From NCBI RefSeq assembly GCF_042726155.1, contig NZ_JBHXHV010000001.1, positions 992,001 to 1,056,000 of the forward strand: 64,000 nucleotides of DNA, read 5' to 3'. Origin of the DNA: Leucobacter sp042726155. GTDB taxonomy: Bacteria; Actinomycetota; Actinomycetes; Actinomycetales; Microbacteriaceae. The number at the start of each line of letters is the position of its first letter. Position 1 is the first letter of the stretch. The notes under the pieces are model-generated. The model saw only the letters and a program-made list of their open reading frames with translations. It had not been told where the DNA came from and ran no database searches. Made by a program: the position numbers and the translations under genes. This document shows positions 46,740-54,999 of the stretch, piece after piece.

Positions 46740-47093
46740 ATGGGGTCAATTCGGTACGACGGATTGGTGACGCACTTTGAGGATCGGTTGCTGGCGCACC
46801 TGCAGATCGTTCTCGTGCAGAAAATAATGCGGGGTGAATCGTTCCTGATGTCTTGGAAAGATAGCAATCTCGCCGGCGACGGTCGGACGGCGATCTGGAT
46901 CTCGCCGCAGATTCCGATCACGTTCAAGTTTGTGGGAAGCCGAGTGCCGGAGATCAGTACGGAGTGGCTATTAACGCTCGGCAAGTCCGCCGAATCGACC
47001 ACGGGTCTCATTGTCACGAAAGAGGATGGGTCTCTTGCAGAGGCCGACGCGACGGGTACCAAATACCCGGGAAATCTTCGCCCAGCAAAGTAG
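46740..47093 (+). CDS. DUF7882-like family protein, copy 1
   Basis: A 117-residue member of a family common in Microbacteriaceae and sometimes mislabelled ATP-dependent DNA ligase. Family pattern: MGxxxYxG near the start, FEDRLLAHLQIVLVQKIMRGESFLMSW, DGRTAIWISPQIPITFKFVGSR and an LNxxWxxxL-like helix (EISTEWLLTLG). A C-terminal extension (EADATGTKYPGNLRPAK) is absent from the other three copies. No catalytic residues of ligases are present. Function unknown. The next copy follows 66 nt downstream. Confidence 0.75.
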   Translation: MGSIRYDGLVTHFEDRLLAHLQIVLVQKIMRGESFLMSWKDSNLAGDGRTAIWISPQIPITFKFVGSRVPEISTEWLLTLGKSAESTTGLIVTKEDGSLAEADATGTKYPGNLRPAK

Positions 47094-47159
47094 TTGTAGC
47101 GGTAAAAGCCCGCGCCGTCAACCACTGCCGCCGCGCTGGGTATCTGACACTCTGAACGA

Positions 47160-47489
47160 ATGGGGTATTTGGTACACGGTGGAAATGAATATCAATTTGA
47201 GGATCGGTTGCTCGCGCACCTGAAAACTGTCATCGGCCAAAAGCTGGTGAAGCAGGAGTCCTTCTTTTTAAGCTGGACGAAGTCGGCAGACGAGGGGAGC
47301 GGGCGACTATCGCTGTGGCTCTCTCCGTACGTGCACATCGCCTTTAGGTTCTCGGGAAGCCGAGCGGCTGAGCTGAATGTGAAGTGGCTCAAGGTCTTGT
47401 CGGCGCTGTCTCACACGCCGCGCGGGCTTGTCGCGATCACCGAGGAAGACGCTGAAAAGTATGCCAGGAAGAACCCTGACATCGCGTAG
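47160..47489 (+). CDS. DUF7882-like family protein, copy 2
   Basis: A 109-residue paralogue: MGYLVHGGNEYQFEDRLLAH, TVIGQKLVKQESFFLSWTK, GRLSLWLSPYVHIAFRFSGSR, LNVKWLKVLSALSHTPRGLV and an acidic-then-basic C terminus ending KKNPD-like. It is most similar to copy 3 at 54247, 7 kb away, rather than to its neighbour copy 1. A -10-like CACTCT ends 6 nt before the ATG. A GC-rich hairpin follows the stop. Function unknown. Confidence 0.75.
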   Translation: MGYLVHGGNEYQFEDRLLAHLKTVIGQKLVKQESFFLSWTKSADEGSGRLSLWLSPYVHIAFRFSGSRAAELNVKWLKVLSALSHTPRGLVAITEEDAEKYARKNPDIA

Positions 47490-47514
47490 TGCGGAACGAA
47501 TGAAAATGTAAGGG

Positions 47515-47551
47515 CATCGCCCCTCCCGATTCAATCTGGGGAGGGGCGATG
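47515..47551 (+). terminator. GC-rich hairpin after DUF7882-like copy 2
   Basis: CATCGCCCCTCCC (47515-47527) pairs with GGGAGGGGCGATG (47539-47551), 13 bp with an 11-nt loop, 26 nt after the stop. Strong stem but only a weak T-run. It shares the CCCCTCCC core with the palindromes at 12985 and 43443. Confidence 0.6.
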
Positions 47552-47739
47552 TGTCGGTTTCCGCGAGTGTATTGGGGTACACGGTCCCGCGAATTGCGAC
47601 GTGAACGAGTTTTCCAAGCCCGAGCAAGTTTGCGAAGGCCCTTGCGCTTTGACCGAAACAGCCGAACACGCTTTAACATCCGATCGTGCCGCGCCAGCTC
47701 GCCACGCACCCCTACGAGGGGGAACCCTACGATGGGGGC

Positions 47740-49077
47740 ATGACGGCACTAATTTGGTTTCGAGATGACCTGCGATTGGCCGACCACGCCGCGCTCAGCG
47801 CTGGCGCGCTCGACACCGACGGCATAGTGGCGCTCTACGTGCTCGACGAGGAATCGCCCGAAACCCGACCGCTCGGCGGAGCCGCGAAGTGGTGGCTGCA
47901 CGAGTCCCTGATGAAACTCCGCGCCGCCCTCGCTGAGAGAGGGGTGCCTCTGGTGCTTCGCCGAGGCAAAGCAGAAGAGATTGTTCCGCGGGTCGCCCAC
48001 GAGACACACGCAGATCACGTGTACTGGAATCGACGCTACGGGGCCGAGCGTGAGATCGATGCTCGCATCAAACTGCAGCTGCGCGAGAACGATATCGACG
48101 CGCACTCGTTTCACGGCGGCCTCCTGTTCGAACCGTGGAAAATCGAGACCCAGACCGGCGGGCACTATCGGGTCTACTCGCCATTCTGGCGGGCGTGCCT
48201 CGCTATGCCGGCTCCCGCGCACCCGATCCCGGATCCCGAACTGCTTCGCGGCGTGCCATCGCCCCCGGCATCGGACGATCTTGCCTCGTGGCGACTCCAG
48301 CCGACGCGGCCAGACTGGGCCGGCGGTCTCGCCGAGCACTGGCAGCCGGGCGAGCAGGCGGCGCTGCAGCAACTCGAGCAGTTCTTGCGGGGGCCCACGA
48401 ATGAATACGCGAATCGCCGTGACTTCCCATCAGAGGATGTGTGCTCGGGGCTCTCTCCGTACCTGCGATGGGGCGAAATCAGCCCGCGCACGGTGTGGCA
48501 CCGCGCGCTCGACTCGGGTGCCGATGTCGGCACGTTTCTCTCTGAACTCGGCTGGCGTGAGTTCGCCTGGCACACCGCGTTCCATAATCCGCCGCTGCAC
48601 CTGCAGGGTCTCAACCCGCAGTTCGAGCACTTCCCCTGGAAAGATCCAGACGCTGAACAGATGATCGCGTGGCAGCAGGGCAAAACCGGCTATGGACTCG
48701 TCGACGCCGGTATGCGCGAACTCTGGCACACGGGTTTCATGCACAACCGGGTGCGGATGGTGACGGCGTCGTTTCTCACGAAGAACCTATTGACCGACTG
48801 GCGGATCGGCGAAGCGTGGTTCTGGGATACCCTCGTCGACGCTGACACGGCGAGCAACCCGTTCAATTGGCAGTGGGTCGCGGGGTGCGGTGCCGATGCT
48901 GCACCGTATTTTCGGATCTTCAATCCGGCGACGCAGCAGAAAAAGTTCGACCCAGACGGCTGGTACGTAAACCGGTGGGCGAACGACAGTGTGTTGTTTC
49001 CGGAAATCGTCGATTTACGAGCGACTCGGACCCGTGCGCTCGCGGCCTACGACCGGGTGCGACACGGAACTGATTGA
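47740..49077 (+). CDS. phrB: Deoxyribodipyrimidine photolyase (class I CPD type)
   Basis: A 445-residue photolyase that uses FADH- and light to split cyclobutane pyrimidine dimers. The N-terminal antenna domain (1-130) starts ALIWFRDDLRLADH. The FAD-binding domain carries the PHR signature TGYGLVDAGMRELWHTGFMHNRVRM and the conserved DADTASNPFNWQWVAGCGADAAPYFRIFNP, with the Trp residues of the electron-transfer chain present in that block. Length is normal. ATG at 47740 follows GATGGGGG. Monocistronic, with a possible sRNA and terminator downstream. Confidence 0.95.
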   Translation: MTALIWFRDDLRLADHAALSAGALDTDGIVALYVLDEESPETRPLGGAAKWWLHESLMKLRAALAERGVPLVLRRGKAEEIVPRVAHETHADHVYWNRRYGAEREIDARIKLQLRENDIDAHSFHGGLLFEPWKIETQTGGHYRVYSPFWRACLAMPAPAHPIPDPELLRGVPSPPASDDLASWRLQPTRPDWAGGLAEHWQPGEQAALQQLEQFLRGPTNEYANRRDFPSEDVCSGLSPYLRWGEISPRTVWHRALDSGADVGTFLSELGWREFAWHTAFHNPPLHLQGLNPQFEHFPWKDPDAEQMIAWQQGKTGYGLVDAGMRELWHTGFMHNRVRMVTASFLTKNLLTDWRIGEAWFWDTLVDADTASNPFNWQWVAGCGADAAPYFRIFNPATQQKKFDPDGWYVNRWANDSVLFPEIVDLRATRTRALAAYDRVRHGTD

Positions 49078-49204
49078 CGCGTCCCCTCACCTCACGATGC
49101 GCACGCAAAATGCACAGAAAAAAATCTGCATTCGTGCGTCACGATTCCGATACTTTTACGTTCTCTCTTCGGAACGCGCGCACAACTCAAGTAATTGGGC
49201 GCGC

Positions 49205-49303
49205 TGCGCTTCCTCTCCGTCGGCCGCTATGTACCCCCACCCCCCCCATAGCGGCCGGCGGAACCCCTTACTGCATCTTGGCCCGCGCTGCGGGCCATTT
49301 TTC
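49205..49303 (+). ncRNA. Candidate 6C-like small RNA
   Basis: In the 275-base gap between the photolyase and the DUF1801 gene, CGGCCGCTATG (49221-49231) pairs perfectly with 49247-49257 around a 15-nt loop containing only C apart from TA and one A. A second hairpin (GGCCCGC-GCT-GCGGGCC) with ATTTTT ends the unit. Actinobacterial 6C RNAs have C-rich hairpin loops followed by a terminator and are about this length. The exact start is unknown; TAATTG near 49190 could be its -10 box. Only one C-rich loop is clear, so the family call is tentative. Confidence 0.45.
49279..49302 (+). terminator. Intrinsic terminator of the candidate sRNA
   Basis: GGCCCGC (49280-49286), a 3-nt loop GCT and GCGGGCC (49290-49296), followed by ATTTTT. 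Plus-strand orientation; it could end either the photolyase message or the candidate sRNA. Confidence 0.75.
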
Positions 49304-49352
49304 GTTGCGGCGCATAGGATCGAAGCACACCGCCTGATGAAGTGGAGCGAGC

Positions 49353-49784
49353 ATGTCAGCGAAAGTTCCGGCTATGCGGCCCACTGATGTGCCCCTCGCG
49401 GAAGTACTCGATCGGGCTTCAGGGCCACGTCGGGCTGAGGTCGACGAGCTGCTCGAACTTCACGCCGCGGTGAGTGGCGAGTCACCGGTCGTGTGGGCAA
49501 ACCGGATTGTCGGGTTCGGCGAACACCACTATCAGTACGAGAGTGGCCACTCGGGTGTCTCGCCGCTGCTCGCGTTCGCGCCCGGCGCGTCGAAACACAC
49601 CATTTACTTGGTGAATGACTTTTCTGATCGGTGGCCTGACCTGGTTGAGCGGCTCGGTCCGCATCGCGCGAGCAAGGCGTGCCTGTATCTCCCGCGCCTC
49701 ACCCACATCGACCGGGCGGCGCTGCGCAGTCTGCTTGAACTCAGCCGCGACGATTCCCTCGGGCGCGAAGCGACTCGGGACTGA
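49353..49784 (+). CDS. DUF1801-domain protein
   Basis: A 143-residue protein of the DUF1801 (YdhG-like) family: RRAEVDELLELHAAVSGESPVVWANRIVGFGEHHYQYESGHSG, LAFAPGASKHTIYLVNDF, KACLYLPRLTHIDRAALRSLLE. The family has a small alpha/beta fold related to the iron chaperone frataxin-like YdhG group, but the biochemical role is not established. ATG follows GGAG at 5 nt; TAGGAT at 49316 is a likely -10. A shorter DUF1801 protein is at 58970. Confidence 0.85.
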   Translation: MSAKVPAMRPTDVPLAEVLDRASGPRRAEVDELLELHAAVSGESPVVWANRIVGFGEHHYQYESGHSGVSPLLAFAPGASKHTIYLVNDFSDRWPDLVERLGPHRASKACLYLPRLTHIDRAALRSLLELSRDDSLGREATRD

Positions 49785-49988
49785 CGCGTATTTGCTGACA
49801 CGGAGCGACACAACCGTTCGTGTCAACCCGGTCGCATGGCCGCGAAGCTGGGTGACCACTGTACGAGGCGGAGCCTATGCAGCAGATCGTATGGTCGACC
49901 CGCTACGTTGAAGACAGCGATCGGCGAACCGCCTGTGGCTTATCAAGAGCCATCGCTTGCGTGGCTCGGAACGGAACCGGTGCCGATC

Positions 49989-51098
49989 ATGACGACAGCG
50001 CATACCCGTACCCTCGAAGGTCTTGGGCCCATCCAACCGACTCGACATCGCGCCAGCGATTTCCCGCCGATTGCGAAGGCGTACACACGCGTGTCTCAGG
50101 TCGTTCGTGAGTCAGGGTTGCTGCGCCGGGCACCGTGGTTTTACGCCTCGGTCGGTCTGGGCATCGCGGTCGCCCTCGGCGGTGCAATCACCGGCTTTAT
50201 ACTGCTCGGTGACAGCTGGTTCCAGCTCCTGATTGCCGGTGCGCTCGCCATCATCTTCACGCAGATCGCCTTCCTCTCGCACGAGGCCGCGCACCGTCAG
50301 ATCCTCTCGACCGGCCCTGCAAACGACCGCCTGGCTCGCTGGCTCGCTGGCTCGATCGGCATGAGCTACTCATGGTGGGATTCAAAGCACACGCGACACC
50401 ACGCGAACCCGAACCGGGTGGGCAAAGACCCCGACATCGAGGTCGACACGATCTCGTTCGTCGAAGAGGACGCGGCGCAGGCGCGCGGGTTCGTTCGCGC
50501 GATCACCAAGCGTCAGGGCTGGTTCTTCTTCCCGCTACTGACGCTCGAGGGTCTGAACCTACACCTGCACAGCCTCAAGTACCTGTTCAGCAAGGAGCCG
50601 ATCACCGGCCGCTGGACAGAACTCGCAATCATCTTCGGGCGCTTCGTCGTGATTCTCGTGCCCGTCTTCTTGATGCTGCCGCTCGGTATGGCGTTCGCCT
50701 TCATGGGCGTGCAGTTCGCCGTATTTGGTGTGTACATGGGAGCCTCGTTCGCCCCAAACCACAAGGGCATGCCGGTCATTGCGCACGACGCGAAGCTCGA
50801 CTTCTTCTCGAAGCAGGTTCGCACCTCACGCAACATTCGCGGCGGCTGGTGGGCGACCTCGCTGATGGGCGGCCTGAACTACCAGGTTGAGCACCACCTG
50901 TTCCCGAGCATGGCACGCCCGCACCTCTCGAAGGCCCGCAACATCGTGCGCGAGCACTGCCGCACCCTCGGCGTGCCCTACACCGAGACGTCACTTATTC
51001 ACTCGTACGCCATTGTGATCGAGTATCTCAACCGTGTGGGTCTCGCAGCGCGAGACCCCTTCGACTGCCCGATCACGGCGCAGTACCGCAAGGCTTAG
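49989..51098 (+). CDS. Membrane fatty acid desaturase (acyl-CoA/acyl-lipid type)
   Basis: A 369-residue di-iron desaturase with the three histidine boxes: HEAAH (within FLSHEAAHRQ), HTRHH (KHTRHHANPN) and QVEHHLFPS. Two pairs of membrane segments (about 55-95 and 195-245) surround the boxes. It introduces a double bond into membrane fatty acids, probably in response to temperature or membrane state. The ATG at 49989 begins the family-like sequence; upstream codons are not conserved in character. No reductase or ferredoxin gene is adjacent, so electrons come from elsewhere. Confidence 0.92.
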   Translation: MTTAHTRTLEGLGPIQPTRHRASDFPPIAKAYTRVSQVVRESGLLRRAPWFYASVGLGIAVALGGAITGFILLGDSWFQLLIAGALAIIFTQIAFLSHEAAHRQILSTGPANDRLARWLAGSIGMSYSWWDSKHTRHHANPNRVGKDPDIEVDTISFVEEDAAQARGFVRAITKRQGWFFFPLLTLEGLNLHLHSLKYLFSKEPITGRWTELAIIFGRFVVILVPVFLMLPLGMAFAFMGVQFAVFGVYMGASFAPNHKGMPVIAHDAKLDFFSKQVRTSRNIRGGWWATSLMGGLNYQVEHHLFPSMARPHLSKARNIVREHCRTLGVPYTETSLIHSYAIVIEYLNRVGLAARDPFDCPITAQYRKA

Positions 51099-51137
51099 CG
51101 CGGACAGACGCGGTCTCAGGCGGGCAAAGCCGAGCAG

Positions 51138-51368
51138 CTACTTGCTTGCCTGCTCCGCGTCGTAATCGGTGTCGCGCCGCTTACGACGCGGTGATGTTGT
51201 CGACTTCACAAACAGGCGCACGAGAGACTGCTTCTTCTCGAAGTAGGCGTACCGACTCAGCTGGCCGGCCTCGTACTGCGCCTCGAGCTCTTGCAGCGTC
51301 TCCTCAGCGGTAGACGCGTCAAAGCGCGAGTACCCATTGGCGAGCGTGTGCTCTTCACGAATTCCCAC
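51138..51368 (-). CDS. Small protein with a SHOCT-like helix pair
   Basis: A 76-residue protein started from GTG 51368 behind AGGGGG. TLQELEAQYEAGQLSRYAYFEKKQSLVRLF resembles a SHOCT-type short helical motif (L-xx-L-xx-G-xIS-xxEFxxKK-xLL). The C terminus is basic (SPRRKRRDTDYD), so nucleic acid or membrane-lipid binding is possible. It is convergent with the desaturase and precedes the aminotransferase gene's 3' end by 74 nt. Function unknown. Confidence 0.65.
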   Translation of the reverse strand: MGIREEHTLANGYSRFDASTAEETLQELEAQYEAGQLSRYAYFEKKQSLVRLFVKSTTSPRRKRRDTDYDAEQASK

Positions 51369-51442
51369 GGTGCCCCCTCTATTCACAAGGATGCTACGCG
51401 ACGGCGCCGACATTGCTACCGAGCGCGCGCCGAGCGGTCGGG

Positions 51443-52246
51443 TCACACCGGTTCCGGCGGTTCATCCGCGTACGCCGCGTGGAGCAGATTCGGGAGCGCG
51501 GAGTCCTGGTTGAGGGGCGTGCCACCGATGTGCGAAACAGGAATGCCCGGGGACCATGAGTTCATCACGACCGCTGCGAGGTGGTCTCCCAGGTCCGAGA
51601 GTCGGATCTCCCTCGTCTCTTGAGGGACAGCGAGGATTTCGAGGCGGCGCTTCAAGATCTGCATCGTGATACCGGGAAGAACATCGGCCCGCGGCCAAAT
51701 CACCGATGTGCCATCCCAGAAGGCAAGGTTCCAGATCGTCGCTTCGCTCAGTCGCCCGAGTCGGTCAGTGAACGCTGCGTCGTCGAACCCCTGCGCATTG
51801 GCGCGTCTCAGCAGGAGAGTCTTGGAGACCTCGCCGACGTGCTTGATGTGAGGCAGATGCCGCTCGTGTTCGACCACGTCAAGAGTGAGCGGGCCGGTTG
51901 GAGCCTCAGCCGGGCCGTTAACCCTCACGAGGACGTCAAGTGCGGTCGCGTCGCCCGCCGCCGCGAACTCACCGGGTCGCGAAGAGACGAAGCAGGTCAG
52001 AGACACATCCGGGGGAGTGGTTACTAGGGCGATGTGCAGGTACTCTCGCACCGCCTCATCGCTCAAATGCCTGCCGAAGAGCTCATCGCTCGCGGCGCGG
52101 AGCCTGGCCAGGTGCAGGTCCAGGCCGCGCGCACCGCGGTCTCTGATCTGTAGCGCGGTGAAGTGGGCGAATCCCGCGAATGCGAGAGGGGCGAGCTCCG
52201 AGGCGTCGGCGGTTCTACCATTGAACTGTGTGATCGAAACGGTCAT
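51443..52246 (-). CDS. Class IV aminotransferase-fold protein
   Basis: A 267-residue PLP-dependent fold type IV protein, the group of branched-chain aminotransferase, D-amino acid aminotransferase and aminodeoxychorismate lyase. The PLP Lys is probably in GEVSKTLLLRRANAQGFDDA; the phosphate-binding part is RLSEATIWNLAFWDG and GITMQILKR. The pattern SEATIWN replaces the usual SE-(T/S)-xSN motif, and the N-terminal third is divergent, so the exact reaction is unclear. It is divergent from a MerR-family gene, 26 bp away, which may regulate it. Confidence 0.82.
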   Translation of the reverse strand: MTVSITQFNGRTADASELAPLAFAGFAHFTALQIRDRGARGLDLHLARLRAASDELFGRHLSDEAVREYLHIALVTTPPDVSLTCFVSSRPGEFAAAGDATALDVLVRVNGPAEAPTGPLTLDVVEHERHLPHIKHVGEVSKTLLLRRANAQGFDDAAFTDRLGRLSEATIWNLAFWDGTSVIWPRADVLPGITMQILKRRLEILAVPQETREIRLSDLGDHLAAVVMNSWSPGIPVSHIGGTPLNQDSALPNLLHAAYADEPPEPV

Positions 52247-52272
52247 GGAAGCGACCCTAGGAGTTGACACCA

Positions 52273-52650
52273 GTGGCAGAGGCAAGTCGAGAGCGCATCG
52301 AGCGACCGTTGCGGGTGGGCGATCTCGCCGCCCTGACCTCGACCACGCCGCGGATGCTGCGGCACTATGAGAACGAGGGGCTGATCGAGGCAGAACGCTC
52401 GTCGACCGGTCAGCGTCTCTTCGGTTCTTCGGCCATCGAGCAGGTCCGGTCGATTCGTCGTCTCCTGGGAGCGGGTCTGCCCGTCGACGCCATCCGGGAG
52501 TTGCTCGACTGCATCAATGGTGCTGATCGGATCGAGCCCTGCGCCGTTCCAGTGCTCGTTGAGCACCTGCACGCCTACGACGGACGTATTGCCGAGCTCA
52601 CGACCACGAGGGAAGCGCTGCAAGGGCTGATCGACTCTTCGAGCCGGTGA
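52273..52650 (+). CDS. MerR-family transcriptional regulator
   Basis: A 125-residue MerR protein: RVGDLAALTSTTPRMLRHYENEGLIEAERSSTGQRLFGSSAIEQVRSIRRLLGAGLPVDAIRELL is the winged-helix domain, then an effector-linked helix with a single Cys (DCINGADRIEPCAVPVLV) and a short coiled coil. GTG at 52273 follows TAGGAG with 10 nt spacing; a TTG at 52264 would be too close. It lies back to back with the aminotransferase-fold gene; the short 26-bp gap is typical of MerR-controlled divergent promoters. Confidence 0.88.
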   Translation: MAEASRERIERPLRVGDLAALTSTTPRMLRHYENEGLIEAERSSTGQRLFGSSAIEQVRSIRRLLGAGLPVDAIRELLDCINGADRIEPCAVPVLVEHLHAYDGRIAELTTTREALQGLIDSSSR

Positions 52651-52787
52651 CGGCAGGCCCTGATCCCCGCGGCGCTTCGCTTCGCCGCGCTGCACCCCGC
52701 GTACCACGAATGCGCACCGCGGCGCATCGGGGTACCGCGGGTCACCCGGTGCGGCTAGCGTGTGACCAACACGGGAAGGAGCTACTC

Positions 52788-53027
52788 ATGAACGAATCTC
52801 ACAACCACCCGCACCCCGCGAACGAGCACGAGGCCTCGAACGGCGCAGGCACCGTCAGCACTCCGCGCGACGGCGCGACCCTCGATCACCCGGTACTTGA
52901 CGGGTCGACTGAAGACTACGGCCAGGAGGGGCAGGAAAAAAACCCTCGCTTTGGTCAAGAGAACCCCGAACTGATCCGGCGCCCCGAAACCGGCGAGGAG
53001 ACGCCGACCCCCGACGAAGAATCCTAA
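52788..53027 (+). CDS. Small acidic, disordered protein
   Basis: A 79-residue protein beginning MNESHNHPHPANEHEASNG with a His/Asn-rich N terminus and an acidic remainder (EDYGQEGQEKNPRFGQENPE, ending TPDEES). There is no hydrophobic core, so it is probably intrinsically disordered. AAGGAG precedes the ATG by 8 nt, which supports expression. Possibly a stress-related hydrophilin-like protein; nothing else can be said. Confidence 0.6.
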   Translation: MNESHNHPHPANEHEASNGAGTVSTPRDGATLDHPVLDGSTEDYGQEGQEKNPRFGQENPELIRRPETGEETPTPDEES

Positions 53028-53052
53028 CTTCTTCGGGAGCGGCAATCCGGGC

Positions 53053-53994
53053 TCAGCGGTCCAGCCGCTTGCTCGGGTGCACGCCGTATTCGGCCCGATA
53101 CGCGGACGAAAATCTTGATACGTTCGTGAATCCCCAGCGTCGCGCGATGGCCGCGACCGTTTCGCCGGGTGCCGCATCAACCAGCTGGTGATGCGCACCG
53201 GCGAGACGGGCGCGGCGGAGGTAGTCGCTCGGCGTGAAATCGAGCGAGCGCCGAAACGCGTACTGCAGGCCGCGAGTGGAGATGTGCGCGGCAGCGGCGA
53301 CGTCGTCGATCGTGATGGGTTCGTGTGCGTGAGCGTCAATGTAGGCAAGCGCACGCCGCACAGTGCTGGGTGCCGCCGTCCGCTGTGGCGATCCTCCCCA
53401 GGTGTCGGCGAAGGTCGTCGAAAATGTCGACAGGATCGTCCAGAGCGCGTGCCGTTGGAGCCCCGCGCCGACTACGGTTTCGGGATCAAGCGTTGCGCTG
53501 CCCGACAGCACCGATGAGGCGAGGTAATTGAACGTGCGTTCCCACTGCGCGGCCTCGGCGTCGCCGACCGCCTCCGGGCGACGCAGCTGGACGGTGAGCG
53601 AGTCATCACCCGAGATGTCTCGTGCGAGCCGCTGCGCGTGAGTGCGGTCGAAGACCATGGCGCGGACGATGGCAGTGTCATCCCAGTGCGCTGTTACGGG
53701 CTGCCCGTGCGATGCCCACGGTCTGCCGAGTGGCAGCGTTCGCCGCTCCGACTCTGATCCGCCACGCGGCGACTGGACGCTGCACGTGAAGAGCTGATCC
53801 TCGGGCGCGATTGAGGCTTCGACCGTTGCTGTCAGCTGGTAGCGAATCAGCGAGAAGCCCGATGCGGCCGCCGAAAACCACTCCAATTTGCAGCGCTCGT
53901 CATCGACGTTCAACAGTCGTGACGATGGTGCATATTCCTGCCAGGTGCCAGCGACTGTTTCGGAATCCGTCGTGCGAAAGCGCCGAATCTGCAT
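53053..53994 (-). CDS. AraC-family regulator (AraC_binding_2 type)
   Basis: A 313-residue regulator. The N-terminal region (about 1-195) has the GFSLIRYQLTATVEASI segment of the AraC_binding_2 domain, and the C-terminal DNA-binding domain has ITIDDVAAAAHISTRGLQYAFRRSLDFTPSDYLRRARLAGAHHQL and AAIARRWGFTNVSRFSSAYRAEYGVHPSKRL. No obvious target is adjacent: the divergent DUF7882-like gene lies 250 bp away and the convergent acidic protein gene on the other side. Effector unknown; this subfamily often senses aromatic compounds. Confidence 0.9.
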   Translation of the reverse strand: MQIRRFRTTDSETVAGTWQEYAPSSRLLNVDDERCKLEWFSAAASGFSLIRYQLTATVEASIAPEDQLFTCSVQSPRGGSESERRTLPLGRPWASHGQPVTAHWDDTAIVRAMVFDRTHAQRLARDISGDDSLTVQLRRPEAVGDAEAAQWERTFNYLASSVLSGSATLDPETVVGAGLQRHALWTILSTFSTTFADTWGGSPQRTAAPSTVRRALAYIDAHAHEPITIDDVAAAAHISTRGLQYAFRRSLDFTPSDYLRRARLAGAHHQLVDAAPGETVAAIARRWGFTNVSRFSSAYRAEYGVHPSKRLDR

Positions 53995-54246
53995 TGCTGA
54001 CACGGGCCTCGTCTTTCGGTTTTTGGCGCGCGGAACTGCGCTCATTCCGAGCGTAGGCAACCCGCTCGACGATGCACTAGGCCTGGCCTTTGCGCAAAGA
54101 ATATGCAAGTAGCTCGTTGACGCGGCGGCGCCGACGTCTCTCGACGCCTGAGCGCGCGCGAAGATTTATTGCGCTTGATGTAACTTTTGCCGTGGCTCGA
54201 CCCCGTATTGCCGCTCATCGCCCGGCGCAGCTGCCACTATTACAAC

Positions 54247-54576
54247 ATGGGGTATTTGGTGCACGGGGGTAACGAGTACGAGTTCGAGGATCGCCTGCTG
54301 GCGCACCTCAAAACAGTGATCGGCCAGAAGCTGAAGAAGCAGGAGAGCTTCTTCTTGAGCTGGACGAAATCGCCGGGGGAGGGCAGCGGACGCATCTCAG
54401 TGTGGTTGTCGCCGTACACGACGATTGCGTTTCGGTTTGCGGGGAGTCGTCCACCTGAGCTGAGCGTCGCGTGGGTGAAGGTGCTCGCCGCGATGTCGCA
54501 TACACCCCGCGGTCTTGTGGTGCTTTCCGAAGAGGATGCGGCCGCGTACGCGAAGAAGAATCCCGACCTGCTGTAG
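54247..54576 (+). CDS. DUF7882-like family protein, copy 3
   Basis: A 109-residue paralogue nearly identical in plan to copy 2 (47160): MGYLVHGGNEYEFEDRLLAH, TVIGQKLKKQESFFLSWTK, GRISVWLSPYTTIAFRFAGSR, LSVAWVKVLAAMSHTPRGLV. The two copies share most residues, so they come from a relatively recent duplication, with the DNA differing mainly at third positions. Copy 4 follows 69 nt downstream. Function unknown. Confidence 0.75.
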   Translation: MGYLVHGGNEYEFEDRLLAHLKTVIGQKLKKQESFFLSWTKSPGEGSGRISVWLSPYTTIAFRFAGSRPPELSVAWVKVLAAMSHTPRGLVVLSEEDAAAYAKKNPDLL

Positions 54577-54645
54577 CGGCGTTTTCCCCTGTGCGCGTGG
54601 GGTCTTGCCAGTGACTCAGGGGTCGGGTTGTGCCATGATGCAGCT

Positions 54646-54975
54646 ATGGGGTTCTTGTTCCACGGACGTACTCAGTACGAATTCGACGATCGCACGCTCG
54701 CGCACTTGAAGATCGCAATCGCTCAGAAACTGCGAAATCAGGAGTCCTTCTTCTTGAACTGGAGCATTCCCACCGAGGAGGGCAGCGGTCGGATGTCGAT
54801 CTGGCTATCGCCGTCGTCGGAACTCGCGTTTCATTTTCAGGCCGCAAGAGCTCCCGAACTGAACGTGGTGTGGGTGAAGGTGCTCGCCTCGCTCGCGTAT
54901 TCTCCGCGGGGGCTCGTGGTAATGAGCGAGGCCGAGGCGGAGCAGTACGCAGCGAAGAACCCGGATCTGCTGTAG
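54646..54975 (+). CDS. DUF7882-like family protein, copy 4
   Basis: A 109-residue paralogue: MGFLFHGRTQYEFDDRTLAH, IAIAQKLRNQESFFLNWSIP, GRMSIWLSPSSELAFHFQAAR, LNVVWVKVLASLAYSPRGLV, ending AAKNPDLL as in copy 3. The DDRTLAHLK segment is closest to the general family consensus. Start at 54646 has a CATGAT -10-like box 6 nt upstream and no Shine-Dalgarno sequence. Convergent with the ArsR gene at 55000. Confidence 0.75.
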   Translation: MGFLFHGRTQYEFDDRTLAHLKIAIAQKLRNQESFFLNWSIPTEEGSGRMSIWLSPSSELAFHFQAARAPELNVVWVKVLASLAYSPRGLVVMSEAEAEQYAAKNPDLL

Positions 54976-54999
54976 TTCTTGAGGCTTTCGCTCGAGCGG

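Noticed and set aside
46740..47093. ATP-dependent DNA ligase annotation for the DUF7882-like proteins
   Set aside because: They are about 110 residues and lack the ligase KxDG nucleotidyltransferase motif.
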